DNA of 64,000 bases from Novosphingobium kaempferiae (GCF_021227995.1 NZ_CP089301.1:3472001-3536000); one strand, 5' to 3'. Numbered from the stretch's first letter, positions 17,496-26,391 are shown. Numbers and translations: made by a program. Notes: a model not told the origin generated them from the sequence alone.

Positions 17496-18272
17496 TTACG
17501 TTCGCAGCATCTCGAGAACCTGCTCCACCAGCCATTCCTGAGCGGGCGGTTCCACATAGCTGTGGCTGGCGTCGGCGCATGTCCTGACCCGTTGGTCCGC
17601 CTTGTCCCAATGCGACAGGAACGCGAGGCCGGTGCGGTCGCGCCCGGCGACTAGGAACCGGATCGCCCCTTCGAATCCGGCGATCCCCTGAGCGATTTCG
17701 GCGGCAAGACCGTCCGGCGCGGCGGGCTTCGGACGCAAGGCAGCAGCGAGGCTGCGCGCAAGCTTGAGCAGCGATACCTTCCCGGTCAGCAACCGCCGGA
17801 TCGCAGCAGGATCGGCCAGTCGCCGCCGGTAGTGATCGCGTACCACCTCGGCGGGAGCCTCTGCCGCTTCGTCCTCGATGGTCCATGGGTTGGACAGCAC
17901 CAACGCATCGAGCCCGGCGCCCTTCGCGAGCATCAGCGCGCTGGCCGCGTCGCAATTGCCGAGGCCGACCACGCGCCTCACTTGCGGGCACCGCGCCAGC
18001 AGGGCGTCCCGGGCCGCCGCGATGTCCTGCGCGCTGGAGCGGAAGCCGCCGTTCGAGCCTTCGCTGTCACCGATGCCGCGACGGTCGAAGCGGAGCACGG
18101 GAAAGCCCTGCGCGGCGATGCGGGCGGCGAATCGCGCCTGCCCGTTCCATGCACCGGCACGCACCTCGTTGCCGCCCGATACCAGGAGCAGTGCGGTCTG
18201 GCCGGGCGCATCGTCCAGCGTGCCTACGAGGCGTGCGCTCTCGCACGGGAAGATGAGTTGTTCCCGGCTCAC
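17496..18272 (-). CDS. Exosortase A system-associated hydrolase 1
   Basis: A 258-residue alpha/beta hydrolase of the type found only beside exosortase A loci. It contains LLLVSGGNEVRAG, RFDRRGIGDSEG and a nucleophile-elbow-like VGLGNCDAASALML, where cysteine sits at the position normally held by serine; a histidine near the C-terminus is in DASHSYVEPP. The substrate is unknown. Translation probably starts at GTG 18272 (VSREQLIFPC), overlapping the TGA of the preceding gene by four bases (GTGA). It is the last gene of the leftward arm of the XrtA island. Confidence 0.85.
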   Translation of the reverse strand: MSREQLIFPCESARLVGTLDDAPGQTALLLVSGGNEVRAGAWNGQARFAARIAAQGFPVLRFDRRGIGDSEGSNGGFRSSAQDIAAARDALLARCPQVRRVVGLGNCDAASALMLAKGAGLDALVLSNPWTIEDEAAEAPAEVVRDHYRRRLADPAAIRRLLTGKVSLLKLARSLAAALRPKPAAPDGLAAEIAQGIAGFEGAIRFLVAGRDRTGLAFLSHWDKADQRVRTCADASHSYVEPPAQEWLVEQVLEMLRT

Positions 18273-18943
18273 GCGCCAAGCCTTTTGACGATTTCGGCGG
18301 CGAGGGCGTCGGCCTGCACAGGGTTCTCGTCGGGTTCGGCGCGCAGCCACAAGCCGCTGCCGCCGACCTCGTCCTGAGTGATAGCCACAGCAGTCGCATG
18401 GGGCGTCATCGGTTCGAAGTGGCGATAGAAATCCGCGCCGAGATCGTAGCCTGCGAGCGTGATGCCCCGCAGAACGGCCTCTTCCGCCAATGCCTCCCGG
18501 TTCTCGTCTCGGCCCGCCTCGCGCGATGAGAGGATGCGGGCGCGCAGCATCTGGCGCAGGATCGCGACGGCCTTGACCGGGGCGTAGTGAAACGCGCGAA
18601 GGTGCGCGGGTGTGAACAGGCAGCCGCCACGGATGCCCAGAACATGCGTTGCCGCGAAGTGGCGGGAGGCGGCGGTCATGGCGTCGAGCCAGTCGGTCGG
18701 ATCCTGCGCGTCGAGCGCCTGAAGGCTCTCGTTGCAGCCGGGAAGATCGGGCAGGACGCTGTCGATACCGGCATTGGCAAGCCGTCGCATGACTTCGACG
18801 GTGAAGCGGCGCAGCTTGTTGCCTTCGTCGAACAGGGCGGGGACGATCAGAAGCCGCCGCGCATGCCCTGTATCACTGACGAGCGCGTATTCCTCACTGG
18901 TTCCGCCGCCGGGAAGCGGGCAGGGCCAGCTCGCCGGGCGCAT
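18269..18943 (-). CDS. Exosortase A system-associated hydrolase 2 (divergent)
   Basis: A 224-residue alpha/beta-hydrolase-like protein. LLIVPALFDEGNKLRRFTVEV and DLPGCNESLQ match the second hydrolase of exosortase A clusters. The expected elbow reads VLGIRGGCLF, with arginine rather than serine, so it may not be a conventional serine hydrolase. It lacks a signal peptide. Its ATG shares one base with the stop of the acyl carrier protein gene and its stop overlaps hydrolase 1 by four bases, so the three are co-translated. Function is unknown; a thioesterase acting on the neighbouring acyl carrier protein is one possibility. Confidence 0.78.
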   Translation of the reverse strand: MRPASWPCPLPGGGTSEEYALVSDTGHARRLLIVPALFDEGNKLRRFTVEVMRRLANAGIDSVLPDLPGCNESLQALDAQDPTDWLDAMTAASRHFAATHVLGIRGGCLFTPAHLRAFHYAPVKAVAILRQMLRARILSSREAGRDENREALAEEAVLRGITLAGYDLGADFYRHFEPMTPHATAVAITQDEVGGSGLWLRAEPDENPVQADALAAEIVKRLGA

Positions 18944-19203
18944 CAGTTGCCGCGCTTCGCCTCGACGAAGGCGAGCAGGCCGCCGTAGCTTTCCAGCATC
19001 TCGCCTTCGATCTCGTCATCCTCGATCATGATGTCGAGGCGGTCTTCGAGTTCGGTCAGGAGGCCTGCAACCGCCATCGAATCCAGTTCGGGCAGGTGGC
19101 CGAAAAGACCAGTGTCCGCATCGAACGCGTCGGCCTGCCCCGGCTTCAATCCGAGCACATCCGTCAGGATGCGACGCAGCAGCAGGTCAGTATCGTCTGG
19201 CAT
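18943..19203 (-). CDS. Acyl carrier protein, XrtA-island type
   Basis: An 86-residue carrier protein. The phosphopantetheine attachment serine is in PELDSMAVAGLLTELED near residue 44, followed by the acidic helix of the family. It is not the fatty acid synthesis acpP, which would be expected beside fabF or fabD. ATG 19203 (MPDDTDLLLRR) is chosen. It begins the co-translated chain with the two hydrolases and lies next to the AMP-forming ligase arm, which probably loads it. Confidence 0.85.
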   Translation of the reverse strand: MPDDTDLLLRRILTDVLGLKPGQADAFDADTGLFGHLPELDSMAVAGLLTELEDRLDIMIEDDEIEGEMLESYGGLLAFVEAKRGN

Positions 19204-19239
19204 GGCCCCTCGGCGTTCTGTCATTCTCAACGCGGGCCT

Positions 19240-20259
19240 CTAGCGTCGCTTCGCAGTTGCGGCAAGGGATCGCGCGCCGATCCTGGCGAGTTCTGGCCAA
19301 TTGCGCAGGTCGAGGGGGCGGAACATGTCGAGGCGATAGCGCGGGCGCTGCTCCTCCATCCAGTCGCGTTTATAGGGATCATCGCCGGTGCCGAAATCGA
19401 CGTGATCCACGCGATCCGTCTCGATCACATGGCGCATGAGTGCGGCGGTGAGCACGGAGCCCGGAGAGAGCGGCTTCGCGGCCTCGCGATGGGCGAGCTT
19501 GTGGATGAAGGCGGTGCCGCCCTCCACCGTCCACATCTGCGCGGCGATGGCGGGGCCTTGCGGATCGTCGGCTTGATGGGCGAGGGCGAGGCGCAGGCGG
19601 CCGGCTTCGCCCTCGGCCTCGGCGAAGGCGCGCAGGAATGCGGGGGAGCCTTCCTCGGGCTTCCAGCTTTCGGCGTAGATGGCCTCGTACTCGGCCCAGG
19701 CATCGGCATCGAAGCGGGTGAGGATGCGGGTCGCGACCTTGCCCGACTTGCGCTTGAGGGTCGTGCGCAGCTTGCCGGGGCGGGCGGCGAGGTAGGTTTC
19801 GTAATCGCGCCCGGAAACCGCGAGGAAGCGGTTCGTGTCACAGACCTCGCGGCGGACGAGCCAGCCCGCGGCGCGGAAGGCGGCCTCTGCGGTTGAGGCG
19901 CTGCCGTCCTCGTCAGGCAGGCCGTGGAGTGTAACCCGATGCGCTCTGCGCGCCAGATCGCGGGCGAGTGCTTCGAGCGGCGCGTCGCCACTCAGGAGCG
20001 GGCGGAAGCGGAAGGTGTACCAGTTGGACAGGGCCAAAAGGTGGCCGGAACGGCCGCTCAGGGGCAGCATGGCGGTGCCGATCTCCGTCCGCGCGACCGC
20101 CAGCAGCGGCTCTATTCCGCAATGCTTGGAAAGGCCCTGCCACCACTCCAGCCGATCGAACGGCGCACGGGCTTGCGCATCGGAGAGCAGCGCGGCAAGC
20201 GCCTCATCCGATTGCACTTCCTTAAGATCGGAGTGATATTCGATCTTCAATCCTGTCAC
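19240..20259 (-). CDS. GNAT-family acyltransferase-like protein, XrtA island
   Basis: A 339-residue protein of the large GNAT-like group (Acetyltransf_6 type) often seen in polysaccharide clusters. The central part, GRDYETYLAARPGKLRTTLKRK, and DHVDFGTGDDPYKRDWMEEQ near the end are characteristic. It probably moves an acyl or aminoacyl group. The start is uncertain: GTG 20259 has AGGGGG just upstream and TTG 20250 is an alternative. It begins the leftward arm, divergent from the ligase across 28 bases, and is separated from the ACP gene by 36 bases. Confidence 0.75.
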   Translation of the reverse strand: MTGLKIEYHSDLKEVQSDEALAALLSDAQARAPFDRLEWWQGLSKHCGIEPLLAVARTEIGTAMLPLSGRSGHLLALSNWYTFRFRPLLSGDAPLEALARDLARRAHRVTLHGLPDEDGSASTAEAAFRAAGWLVRREVCDTNRFLAVSGRDYETYLAARPGKLRTTLKRKSGKVATRILTRFDADAWAEYEAIYAESWKPEEGSPAFLRAFAEAEGEAGRLRLALAHQADDPQGPAIAAQMWTVEGGTAFIHKLAHREAAKPLSPGSVLTAALMRHVIETDRVDHVDFGTGDDPYKRDWMEEQRPRYRLDMFRPLDLRNWPELARIGARSLAATAKRR

Positions 20260-20287
20260 GTCCCCCTCGCGGAGCCTTTCCTCAGAT

Positions 20288-21823
20288 ATGTCCGGCCCAG
20301 ATTTGCCGATCCTGCCGCTCGACCATCTCGCGCTGCGCGGAGACGACGCTGATGCAGCGCTGACGCTGCGTAGCGGTGTCCTTAGCTGGAATGACTTAAG
20401 AGAGCGTGTCTCTCGGCTGGCGGCCTGGCTTGCCGCGGAAGTGCCGGACAAGGGCGCTCGCGTGGCCACCTGGGCGGCCAAGGGTGAGCTGACCTGCCTG
20501 ATGCCATTGGCGGCTGCGCGGGCCGGACTGGTGCATGTTCCGGTCAATCCGCTGCTGAAACACGGGCAGGTTGCGCACATTCTGGCAGACAGCGGCGCGG
20601 TGGTACTGATCGGCACCGAGGCGCGCCTGAAGAGCCTTGAGGCGGCCGATACGCCCTCCGAGTGCCGCCTGATGACGGAAGACGCGGCGCTTGCGGCGGC
20701 CATCGAGTTCGACGGCACGATGGGCCCGTCGGAAGCCGATCCGGACGACCTCGCCGCGATCCTCTACACCAGCGGTTCGACCGGTCGTCCCAAGGGCGTC
20801 ATGCTCAGCCATGCGAACATGTGGCTGGGGGCGGAGAGCGTCGCCGACTATCTCGGGCTGGCTGCGGACGACCGCACGCTGGCGGTGCTGCCGCTCTCGT
20901 TCGACTATGGCCAGAACCAGTTGTTCTCCACCTGGTTCGCGGGTGGGTGCGTGGTGCCGCTCGATTACCTGATGCCGCGCGATCTGGTGAAGGCGGTGGA
21001 GCGTCATGCGATCACCACGCTGGCGGCGGTGCCGCCACTGTGGGTGCAGGTCACCGAGATGGACTGGCCTGTCGAGACCGCGGCGCGGCTGCGGCGGCTG
21101 ACCAACAGCGGCGGCGCGCTGACCGTGGATCTCGTCCGGAAACTGCGCGCGCTGTTCTCGCAGGCCCGGCTGTTCCCGATGTATGGACTGACCGAGGCGT
21201 TCCGCTCGACTTATCTGGACCCGTCGCTGGTCGATACGCACCCGACCTCTATGGGGCGCGAGATTCCCCATGCGGAAATCCTCATCATCAATGACCTGGG
21301 CGAAGTGGCTCAGGATGGAGAAGAAGGCGAACTCGTCCACTGCGGCCCGTTGGTGGCGCAGGGGTACTGGCGCGATGCGGAGCGCACGGCCGAGCGCTAC
21401 AAGCCCGCGCCTGCGGCCTCGCGCTATGGTGGAATCGCGGTGTGGTCGGGCGACCGGGCCAAGCGCGATGCGGACGGCCTGCTCTATTTCGTTGGGCGCC
21501 GCGACGCGATGATAAAGAGCGCGGGCAACCGCATATCGCCGCAGGAGGTCGAGGAAGTCGCGCTCGCAACCGGCCTCGTCGCCGAAGCGGTGGCGCTGGG
21601 CGTGCCGGACGAGCGGCTGGGGCAGGCGGTCCACCTCGTCGTCCGCGCCGCTCCCGGAATCGAGGACGCGGCGGCGGAACTGCCGCGCAGGCTCATGCAG
21701 GACTTGCCGAATTTCATGCAACCCAAGGTCATTCACTGGCGCGAGGCCATGCCCGTCGGTCCCAACGGCAAGCTCGACCGGACGGGCCTTGCGGCCGAGA
21801 TCGTCGCCGGAGCTTCGGCATGA
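20288..21823 (+). CDS. Acyl-CoA ligase (AMP-forming), exosortase A system-associated
   Basis: A 511-residue adenylating enzyme. The AMP-binding loop is ILYTSGSTGRPKGVMLSH (about residue 160), followed by MYGLTEAFRSTY, SGDRAKRDADGLLYFVGRRD and the catalytic lysine region PNGKLDRTG near the C-terminus. It probably activates an acid and loads it on the carrier protein encoded in the opposite arm. Its TGA overlaps the ATG of the decarboxylase (ATGA), so the two are coupled. The substrate is unknown. Confidence 0.88.
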   Translation: MSGPDLPILPLDHLALRGDDADAALTLRSGVLSWNDLRERVSRLAAWLAAEVPDKGARVATWAAKGELTCLMPLAAARAGLVHVPVNPLLKHGQVAHILADSGAVVLIGTEARLKSLEAADTPSECRLMTEDAALAAAIEFDGTMGPSEADPDDLAAILYTSGSTGRPKGVMLSHANMWLGAESVADYLGLAADDRTLAVLPLSFDYGQNQLFSTWFAGGCVVPLDYLMPRDLVKAVERHAITTLAAVPPLWVQVTEMDWPVETAARLRRLTNSGGALTVDLVRKLRALFSQARLFPMYGLTEAFRSTYLDPSLVDTHPTSMGREIPHAEILIINDLGEVAQDGEEGELVHCGPLVAQGYWRDAERTAERYKPAPAASRYGGIAVWSGDRAKRDADGLLYFVGRRDAMIKSAGNRISPQEVEEVALATGLVAEAVALGVPDERLGQAVHLVVRAAPGIEDAAAELPRRLMQDLPNFMQPKVIHWREAMPVGPNGKLDRTGLAAEIVAGASA

Positions 21824-23046
21824 AGCCGCTGGGTCCGATCCCGGCGGGCTACGATGCCGTCGACGGCGTGCTGGCGGTGGCGGGCCGCCCGGTGACGCAT
21901 TGGGTCGAGCAGGCGGGGGCGACGCCGTTGTTCCTCTACAGCGCCGACCTCGTGCGCAGTCGCGTCGCGCAGCTGCGCGCCGCGCTGCCTAAGCGGGTGG
22001 CGCTGCATTATGCGGTGAAGGCCAACCCGTTCCCGCCGCTGCTTGAACTCATGGTCGGGCTGGTCGACGGGTTCGACATCGCATCGGGCGGCGAACTGGA
22101 GATCGTGCGCGGCGCGGGCCTGCCGCTCGGCAAGATCAGTTTCGCAGGGCCTGGCAAGCGCGATGCCGAACTGGAAGCGGCGATCCGCAGCGGGGTTACG
22201 CTTAACCTCGAATCGGAAGGGGAGGCCGCGCGCGCCATCGCCATCGGCGAGCAGTTGGGCATCACGCCGCGCCTCGCGATCCGGGTTAACCCCGATTTCG
22301 ACCTCAAGGGCTCGGGCATGAAGATGGGCGGAGGGGCCAAGCCCTTCGGTGTCGATGCCGAGCGCGTGCCCGCGCTGGTGCGGCACGTCGTCGCCAGCGG
22401 GGCCGAGTGGCGCGGCTTCCATATCTTCGCGGGCAGCCAGGCGCTCGATGCCGAGGCCATCGCGGAGACGCAGGGGCAGGCGCTGGCGCTGGCCGCGCGG
22501 CTGGCAGAGGACAGCGGCGTGCCGCTGCCGCACTGCAATCTCGGTGGCGGGCTCGGTATTCCCTACTTCCCCGGCGACACGCCGCTCGACCTCGCGCTCG
22601 TCGGCGAGCGGCTGGCGACGCAGATGGACGCATTGCCCGATGGGCTTCGTGATACCGAATTCTGCATCGAGCTTGGCCGCTATCTCGTTGGCGAAGCAGG
22701 GATTTATCTGGCGCGCATCGTCGATCGCAAGATCAGCCACGGCGAGGTCTTCCTTGTCACCGACGGCGGACTGCATCACCAGCTTGCGGCCTCGGGCAAC
22801 TTCGGCACGGTCGTGCGCCGCAACTATCCATCGGCCATCGCCACCCGCTTCGGTGCCGAGGTCGAGGAAGAAGCCTCGATCGTCGGGTGCCTCTGCACCC
22901 CGCTCGACAAGCTGGCCGACAAGGGCGGTTTCCCGCGTGCTGATGTCGGCGACCTGATCGTGGTGTTCTGCGCCGGGGCCTATGGCGCCAGCGCCAGCCC
23001 GGCCCATTTCCTCGGGCAGGGGCCGGCCATGGAAATGCTGGTCTGA
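21820..23046 (+). CDS. PLP-dependent decarboxylase, exosortase A system-associated
   Basis: A 408-residue fold type III (alanine racemase-like) enzyme related to diaminopimelate and ornithine decarboxylases. The PLP lysine is in LHYAVKANPFP (about residue 67); IASGGELEIV, GGGLGIPYF, and CTPLDKLADKG with the C-terminal catalytic cysteine are all present. It probably makes an amine for the XrtA system, but no product is known for this group. It is coupled to the ligase by a four-base overlap and followed by the hairpin and palindrome that precede the EPS operon. Confidence 0.88.
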   Translation: MKPLGPIPAGYDAVDGVLAVAGRPVTHWVEQAGATPLFLYSADLVRSRVAQLRAALPKRVALHYAVKANPFPPLLELMVGLVDGFDIASGGELEIVRGAGLPLGKISFAGPGKRDAELEAAIRSGVTLNLESEGEAARAIAIGEQLGITPRLAIRVNPDFDLKGSGMKMGGGAKPFGVDAERVPALVRHVVASGAEWRGFHIFAGSQALDAEAIAETQGQALALAARLAEDSGVPLPHCNLGGGLGIPYFPGDTPLDLALVGERLATQMDALPDGLRDTEFCIELGRYLVGEAGIYLARIVDRKISHGEVFLVTDGGLHHQLAASGNFGTVVRRNYPSAIATRFGAEVEEEASIVGCLCTPLDKLADKGGFPRADVGDLIVVFCAGAYGASASPAHFLGQGPAMEMLV

Positions 23047-23063
23047 CCGTGCGTTAACACCCT

Positions 23064-23096
23064 CCACGCCTGCGTCCCGAATTGGGACCGGCGTGG
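23064..23096. promoter_or_regulatory. Two-part hairpin between decarboxylase and EPS operon
   Basis: CCACGCC (23064-23070) pairs with GGCGTGG (23090-23096), and inside GTCCC (23074-23078) pairs with GGGAC (23084-23088) around GAATT. It starts 17 bases after the decarboxylase stop. It could end that transcript or form part of the EPS leader. Confidence 0.55.
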
Positions 23097-23098
23097 AA

Positions 23099-23116
23099 TT
23101 AGCCTTGCAAGGCTAA
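23099..23116. promoter_or_regulatory. 18-bp perfect palindrome upstream of the EPS operon
   Basis: TTAGCCTTGCAAGGCTAA is its own reverse complement and lies 105 bases upstream of the first EPS gene, in the only sizeable gap of the rightward arm. An 18-base perfect palindrome without loop suits a dimeric repressor or activator better than an RNA hairpin. Nearby TTGCAA inside it could also serve as a -35 element. Confidence 0.5.
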
Positions 23117-23221
23117 CGCAATATTCACCGTTTGCACTGATACGGGGGCTGAATTTTCCCACCCCGATCCTGCGCGTCGTCCGCGCGGGAGCCGGGAGGG
23201 CGCAAGGACGAGGACGTTTTC

Positions 23222-23866
23222 ATGCCGCACACTCCAGCCCGACTTCTGGCCGCAGCGACGCTCGCCAGCCTCGTCGTGACCGGATGCGGAGGCTCGTCCC
23301 GCCCCGCCAAGGAACTGCCGCCCGCATCCTTCGTGGCGATGCAGGAAGGCCCGGGCGAGGAATACGTGATCGGCCCGCTCGATCAGCTGACCGTCTTCGT
23401 CTGGCGCAACCCGGAACTGGGCGCGAAGGTGCAGGTCCGCCCCGACGGGCGCATCACCACCCCGCTCATCACCGACATGCCCGCCGTCGGCAAGACGCCC
23501 TCGATGCTAGCGGAGGACATCCGCCTCCAGCTTTCGCAGTACATCGAAGACCCGCTGGTCTCGGTGATCGTCGACGGGTTCTCCGGCACGTTCAGCCAGC
23601 AGATCCGTGTCGTTGGTGCGACCGAGAAGCCCGCCTCGATCCCCTATCGCGCGAACATGACCGTGCTCGACGCGATGATCGCGGTCGGCGGCCTGTCCGA
23701 ATATGCCTCGGGCAACAGCGCGCGCCTGATCCGCTTCGACAAGGCGGCGGGCAAGCAGCAGGAATACAAGCTGCGCCTCGGCGATCTGCTCAAGAAGGGT
23801 GACAGCAAGGCCAACGTGATGCTCGCGCCTGGCGACGTCATCATCATTCCGGAGAGCATGTTCTAA
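23222..23866 (+). CDS. XrtA/PEP-CTERM system polysaccharide export lipoprotein (Wza-like)
   Basis: A 214-residue outer-membrane export protein. The N-terminal signal ends in a lipobox (LVVTGC). The rest is a polysaccharide export (Poly_export) domain, YVIGPLDQLTVFVWRNPEL, followed by a SLBB-type beta-grasp domain (IRVVGATEKPASIPY...LAPGDVIIIPES). It is shorter than Wza and matches the version found at exosortase A loci. It opens the EPS operon and lies one base before the chain-length gene. Confidence 0.92.
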   Translation: MPHTPARLLAAATLASLVVTGCGGSSRPAKELPPASFVAMQEGPGEEYVIGPLDQLTVFVWRNPELGAKVQVRPDGRITTPLITDMPAVGKTPSMLAEDIRLQLSQYIEDPLVSVIVDGFSGTFSQQIRVVGATEKPASIPYRANMTVLDAMIAVGGLSEYASGNSARLIRFDKAAGKQQEYKLRLGDLLKKGDSKANVMLAPGDVIIIPESMF

Positions 23867-23867
23867 G

Positions 23868-25391
23868 ATGGATTCGCTCTACGAAGAACTGCTCGCCGGG
23901 CTGCACAGCATCTGGCACCGCCGCTGGATCGCGCTGGCCGCCGCCTGGGCGATCTGCCTTGCCGGTTGGCTGGTGGTGGCGCTGATCCCCAACAGCTACG
24001 AGTCGCGTGCGCGCATCTTCATCCAGCTCGACGACGCGCTGGCCGAGCAGGTGGGCATCGGCGTTGCCGACAAGAAGCGCGACATTGAGCGCATCCGCCA
24101 GACCCTGACCAGCGCGGTCAATCTGGAGAAGGTCGTCCGCTCGACCCGCCTCGGCGACACCATCGAGAGCCCCAAGGCGATGGAGGCCGCGGTTCTCAAG
24201 CTGGGCAAGAACGTTAAGGTCGTGAGCCAGGAGGACAACCTCTTCGAGATCACCGCGACCGCCAACGACAGTTCCTTCTCCGACGCCGAGAACGCCAAGC
24301 TGGCCCAGAGCGTCGCGCAGAAGCTGATCGACATCTTCCGCGAGGAGAACCTTTCCGGCAATCGCGGCGACATGGTCGAGACGCTGGAATTCGTGAACCA
24401 GCAGCTCAAGGCGCGCGAGCGCGAGCTGGAATCGGCCGAGACCAAGCGCACCGCCTTCGAGGCGCAGCATCCGGAGATGGCGCTCGGCGGCGCTGCCGTG
24501 GCGCAGCGTCTGGAAAGCGCGCGCTCGACCTCGCGCGATATCGACGCCGACCTTTCGGCGGCGCAGAGCGCGCTGGCGGCCATCGACGGCCAGCTTGCCG
24601 GCACTCCGCGCACGATCGCGGGCGGTGCTGCGGACGGCGGCGCGCAGTCCTCGCTGGCGCGCGCGCAGGCCGACCTTGCCTCGATGCGGGCACGCGGCCT
24701 GACCGAGAACCACCCCGACGTGATCGCGGCCAAGAACCAGATCGCGGCGCTGCGCGGTCCTGCCTCGCAGGAAGCGGCGACCGGCGGCGGCACGATCAAC
24801 CCGGCCTATTCGTCGCTCCAGTCGATCCGCGCGGAGCGTCAGGCGAGCGTGCAGGCGCTGCAGTCGCGCAAGGCGGCGACGCAGTCGGACATCGCCCAGC
24901 TAACCGCCTCGGCGATCCAGGATCCCGAACTCGCGACCGAAGCCCAGCGCATAAACCGCGACTACGACGTGCTGCGCCAGCAGTATGACAAGCTCCTGCA
25001 GGACCGCGAGGAACTGCGTCTGCGCGGCGAAGTGCGGACCGAGCGCGAGGCCGTGAAGTTCGAGGTGGTCGATCCGCCGACGAGCCCGCGCGCTCCCGTC
25101 GCGCCGAACCGTCCGGTGCTGCTGCTGGGCGTGCTGATCGTGGGCTTTGCGGGCGGTTGCGCCGGTGCCTTCGCACTCAGCCGCGTGCGCTCCGTGTTCG
25201 CAACTACGGCCAAGCTGGAGAGCGTCACGGGCCTGCCGGTGCTCGGCGCGATCTCGCACAGCCTGACCGATGGCGCACGGGCGCTGCGGGCCAAGCGCCT
25301 GAAGTATTTCTACGCCGGGACCGCCGCGCTCTGCGGGCTGTTCGTGGTGCTGCTCGCCGCCGAGTTCATCCAGCGCGGCATGGTGGCGTGA
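23868..25391 (+). CDS. XrtA system polysaccharide chain-length determinant
   Basis: A 507-residue Wzz-like inner-membrane protein that controls polymer length with the autokinase. It has an N-terminal transmembrane segment (about 20-40), a long periplasmic helical domain with coiled-coil character (about 140-385), the conserved proline-rich motif VVDPPTSPRAPVAPNRP before a second membrane segment (about 415-435), and an extra hydrophobic stretch at the C-terminus (about 480-500). The kinase domain is a separate gene next downstream, 10 bases away, as in other proteobacterial systems. Confidence 0.9.
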   Translation: MDSLYEELLAGLHSIWHRRWIALAAAWAICLAGWLVVALIPNSYESRARIFIQLDDALAEQVGIGVADKKRDIERIRQTLTSAVNLEKVVRSTRLGDTIESPKAMEAAVLKLGKNVKVVSQEDNLFEITATANDSSFSDAENAKLAQSVAQKLIDIFREENLSGNRGDMVETLEFVNQQLKARERELESAETKRTAFEAQHPEMALGGAAVAQRLESARSTSRDIDADLSAAQSALAAIDGQLAGTPRTIAGGAADGGAQSSLARAQADLASMRARGLTENHPDVIAAKNQIAALRGPASQEAATGGGTINPAYSSLQSIRAERQASVQALQSRKAATQSDIAQLTASAIQDPELATEAQRINRDYDVLRQQYDKLLQDREELRLRGEVRTEREAVKFEVVDPPTSPRAPVAPNRPVLLLGVLIVGFAGGCAGAFALSRVRSVFATTAKLESVTGLPVLGAISHSLTDGARALRAKRLKYFYAGTAALCGLFVVLLAAEFIQRGMVA

Positions 25392-25401
25392 GGGGGAAGA
25401 C

Positions 25402-26391
25402 ATGACCGATCATCGCAAGATCCCCGTGCCGCAGCAGCCCGACGAACCCGCAGGCGAATCGCTGTTCGAGCGCGCCAACGGCCGCTTCGACTTCAACAGC
25501 CTGATCGCCAAGCCGACGGCGTTCCCGGAGCGTCCGGCACGCCGAGCGCCCGCCGCGCCCTTCGAGGCAGTGGCTCCCGCGCCGGTCGTGCCGCCGGTGG
25601 CAGAGGCTGCTCCGGCTCCGGCTCCCGTGGTCGAGCCGGAAGCGGCCCGCTTCCACGGCGAAAAGCGCCCGGTGGACCGCGAGCATCTGCGCGAACAGGG
25701 CCTGATCGTGCCCGAAGGCGCCGTCACCGCGCTCCTCGAAGAGTTCCGCATCGTCAAGCGCCAGCTTCTCGTCCAGGCCGCCGACCTGCGCCGCCAGAAG
25801 GCCGGGCCGATGGCGCAGCGCGTGCTGATCTCCTCCCCCCATCCGGGCGAGGGCAAGACCTACTGCGCGCTCAACCTCGCTCTGTCGATCGCGGCGGAGA
25901 AGGAGAGCGAGGTGCTCCTCGTCGATGCCGACTTCGCCAAGCCCTCGATTCTTTCGGCGCTCGGCCTGCCGGGCGGTCCCGGCCTGATGGATGCGCTGAT
26001 GGATGACACCATCGACGTCGCCGACTGCGTGCTGGGCACCGACATCCCGGGGCTCTGGGTGCTGCCTGCGGGCGACACGACCAGCCACGACAGCGAATAC
26101 CTGTCCAGCTCGCGCACCGCCCATGTCCTTGACCAGCTGACGCAGGGTGCGCCGAACCGCATGGTGATTTTCGATTCTCCCCCGGCGCTCGCCGCGTCTC
26201 CCGCTGCGGAGCTGGCCAAGTACGTCGGGCAGACGGTGGTCATCGTGCGCGCGGACAAGACCGGGCGCGGCGCGCTCGACGACGCGATCTCGCTGCTCAA
26301 TGCCTGCCCGAACGTGCAGCTTCTTCTCAACGCCGCGCAGTTCAGCCCCAGCGGCCGACGCTTCGGCTCCTACTACGGATACAAGGGTTGA
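25402..26391 (+). CDS. XrtA-associated tyrosine autokinase (CpsD/CapB type)
   Basis: A 329-residue BY-kinase. The Walker A motif SSPHPGEGKTYCALN is near residue 145 and Walker A' VLLVDADFAKPS near 170; Walker B is in MVIFDSPPAL. The C-terminus has the autophosphorylation tyrosine cluster (GSYYGYKG). Residues about 40-85 form a Pro/Ala-rich linker. It works with the chain-length protein encoded just upstream. The stop overlaps the next ATG by one base (TGATG). Confidence 0.92.
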   Translation: MTDHRKIPVPQQPDEPAGESLFERANGRFDFNSLIAKPTAFPERPARRAPAAPFEAVAPAPVVPPVAEAAPAPAPVVEPEAARFHGEKRPVDREHLREQGLIVPEGAVTALLEEFRIVKRQLLVQAADLRRQKAGPMAQRVLISSPHPGEGKTYCALNLALSIAAEKESEVLLVDADFAKPSILSALGLPGGPGLMDALMDDTIDVADCVLGTDIPGLWVLPAGDTTSHDSEYLSSSRTAHVLDQLTQGAPNRMVIFDSPPALAASPAAELAKYVGQTVVIVRADKTGRGALDDAISLLNACPNVQLLLNAAQFSPSGRRFGSYYGYKG

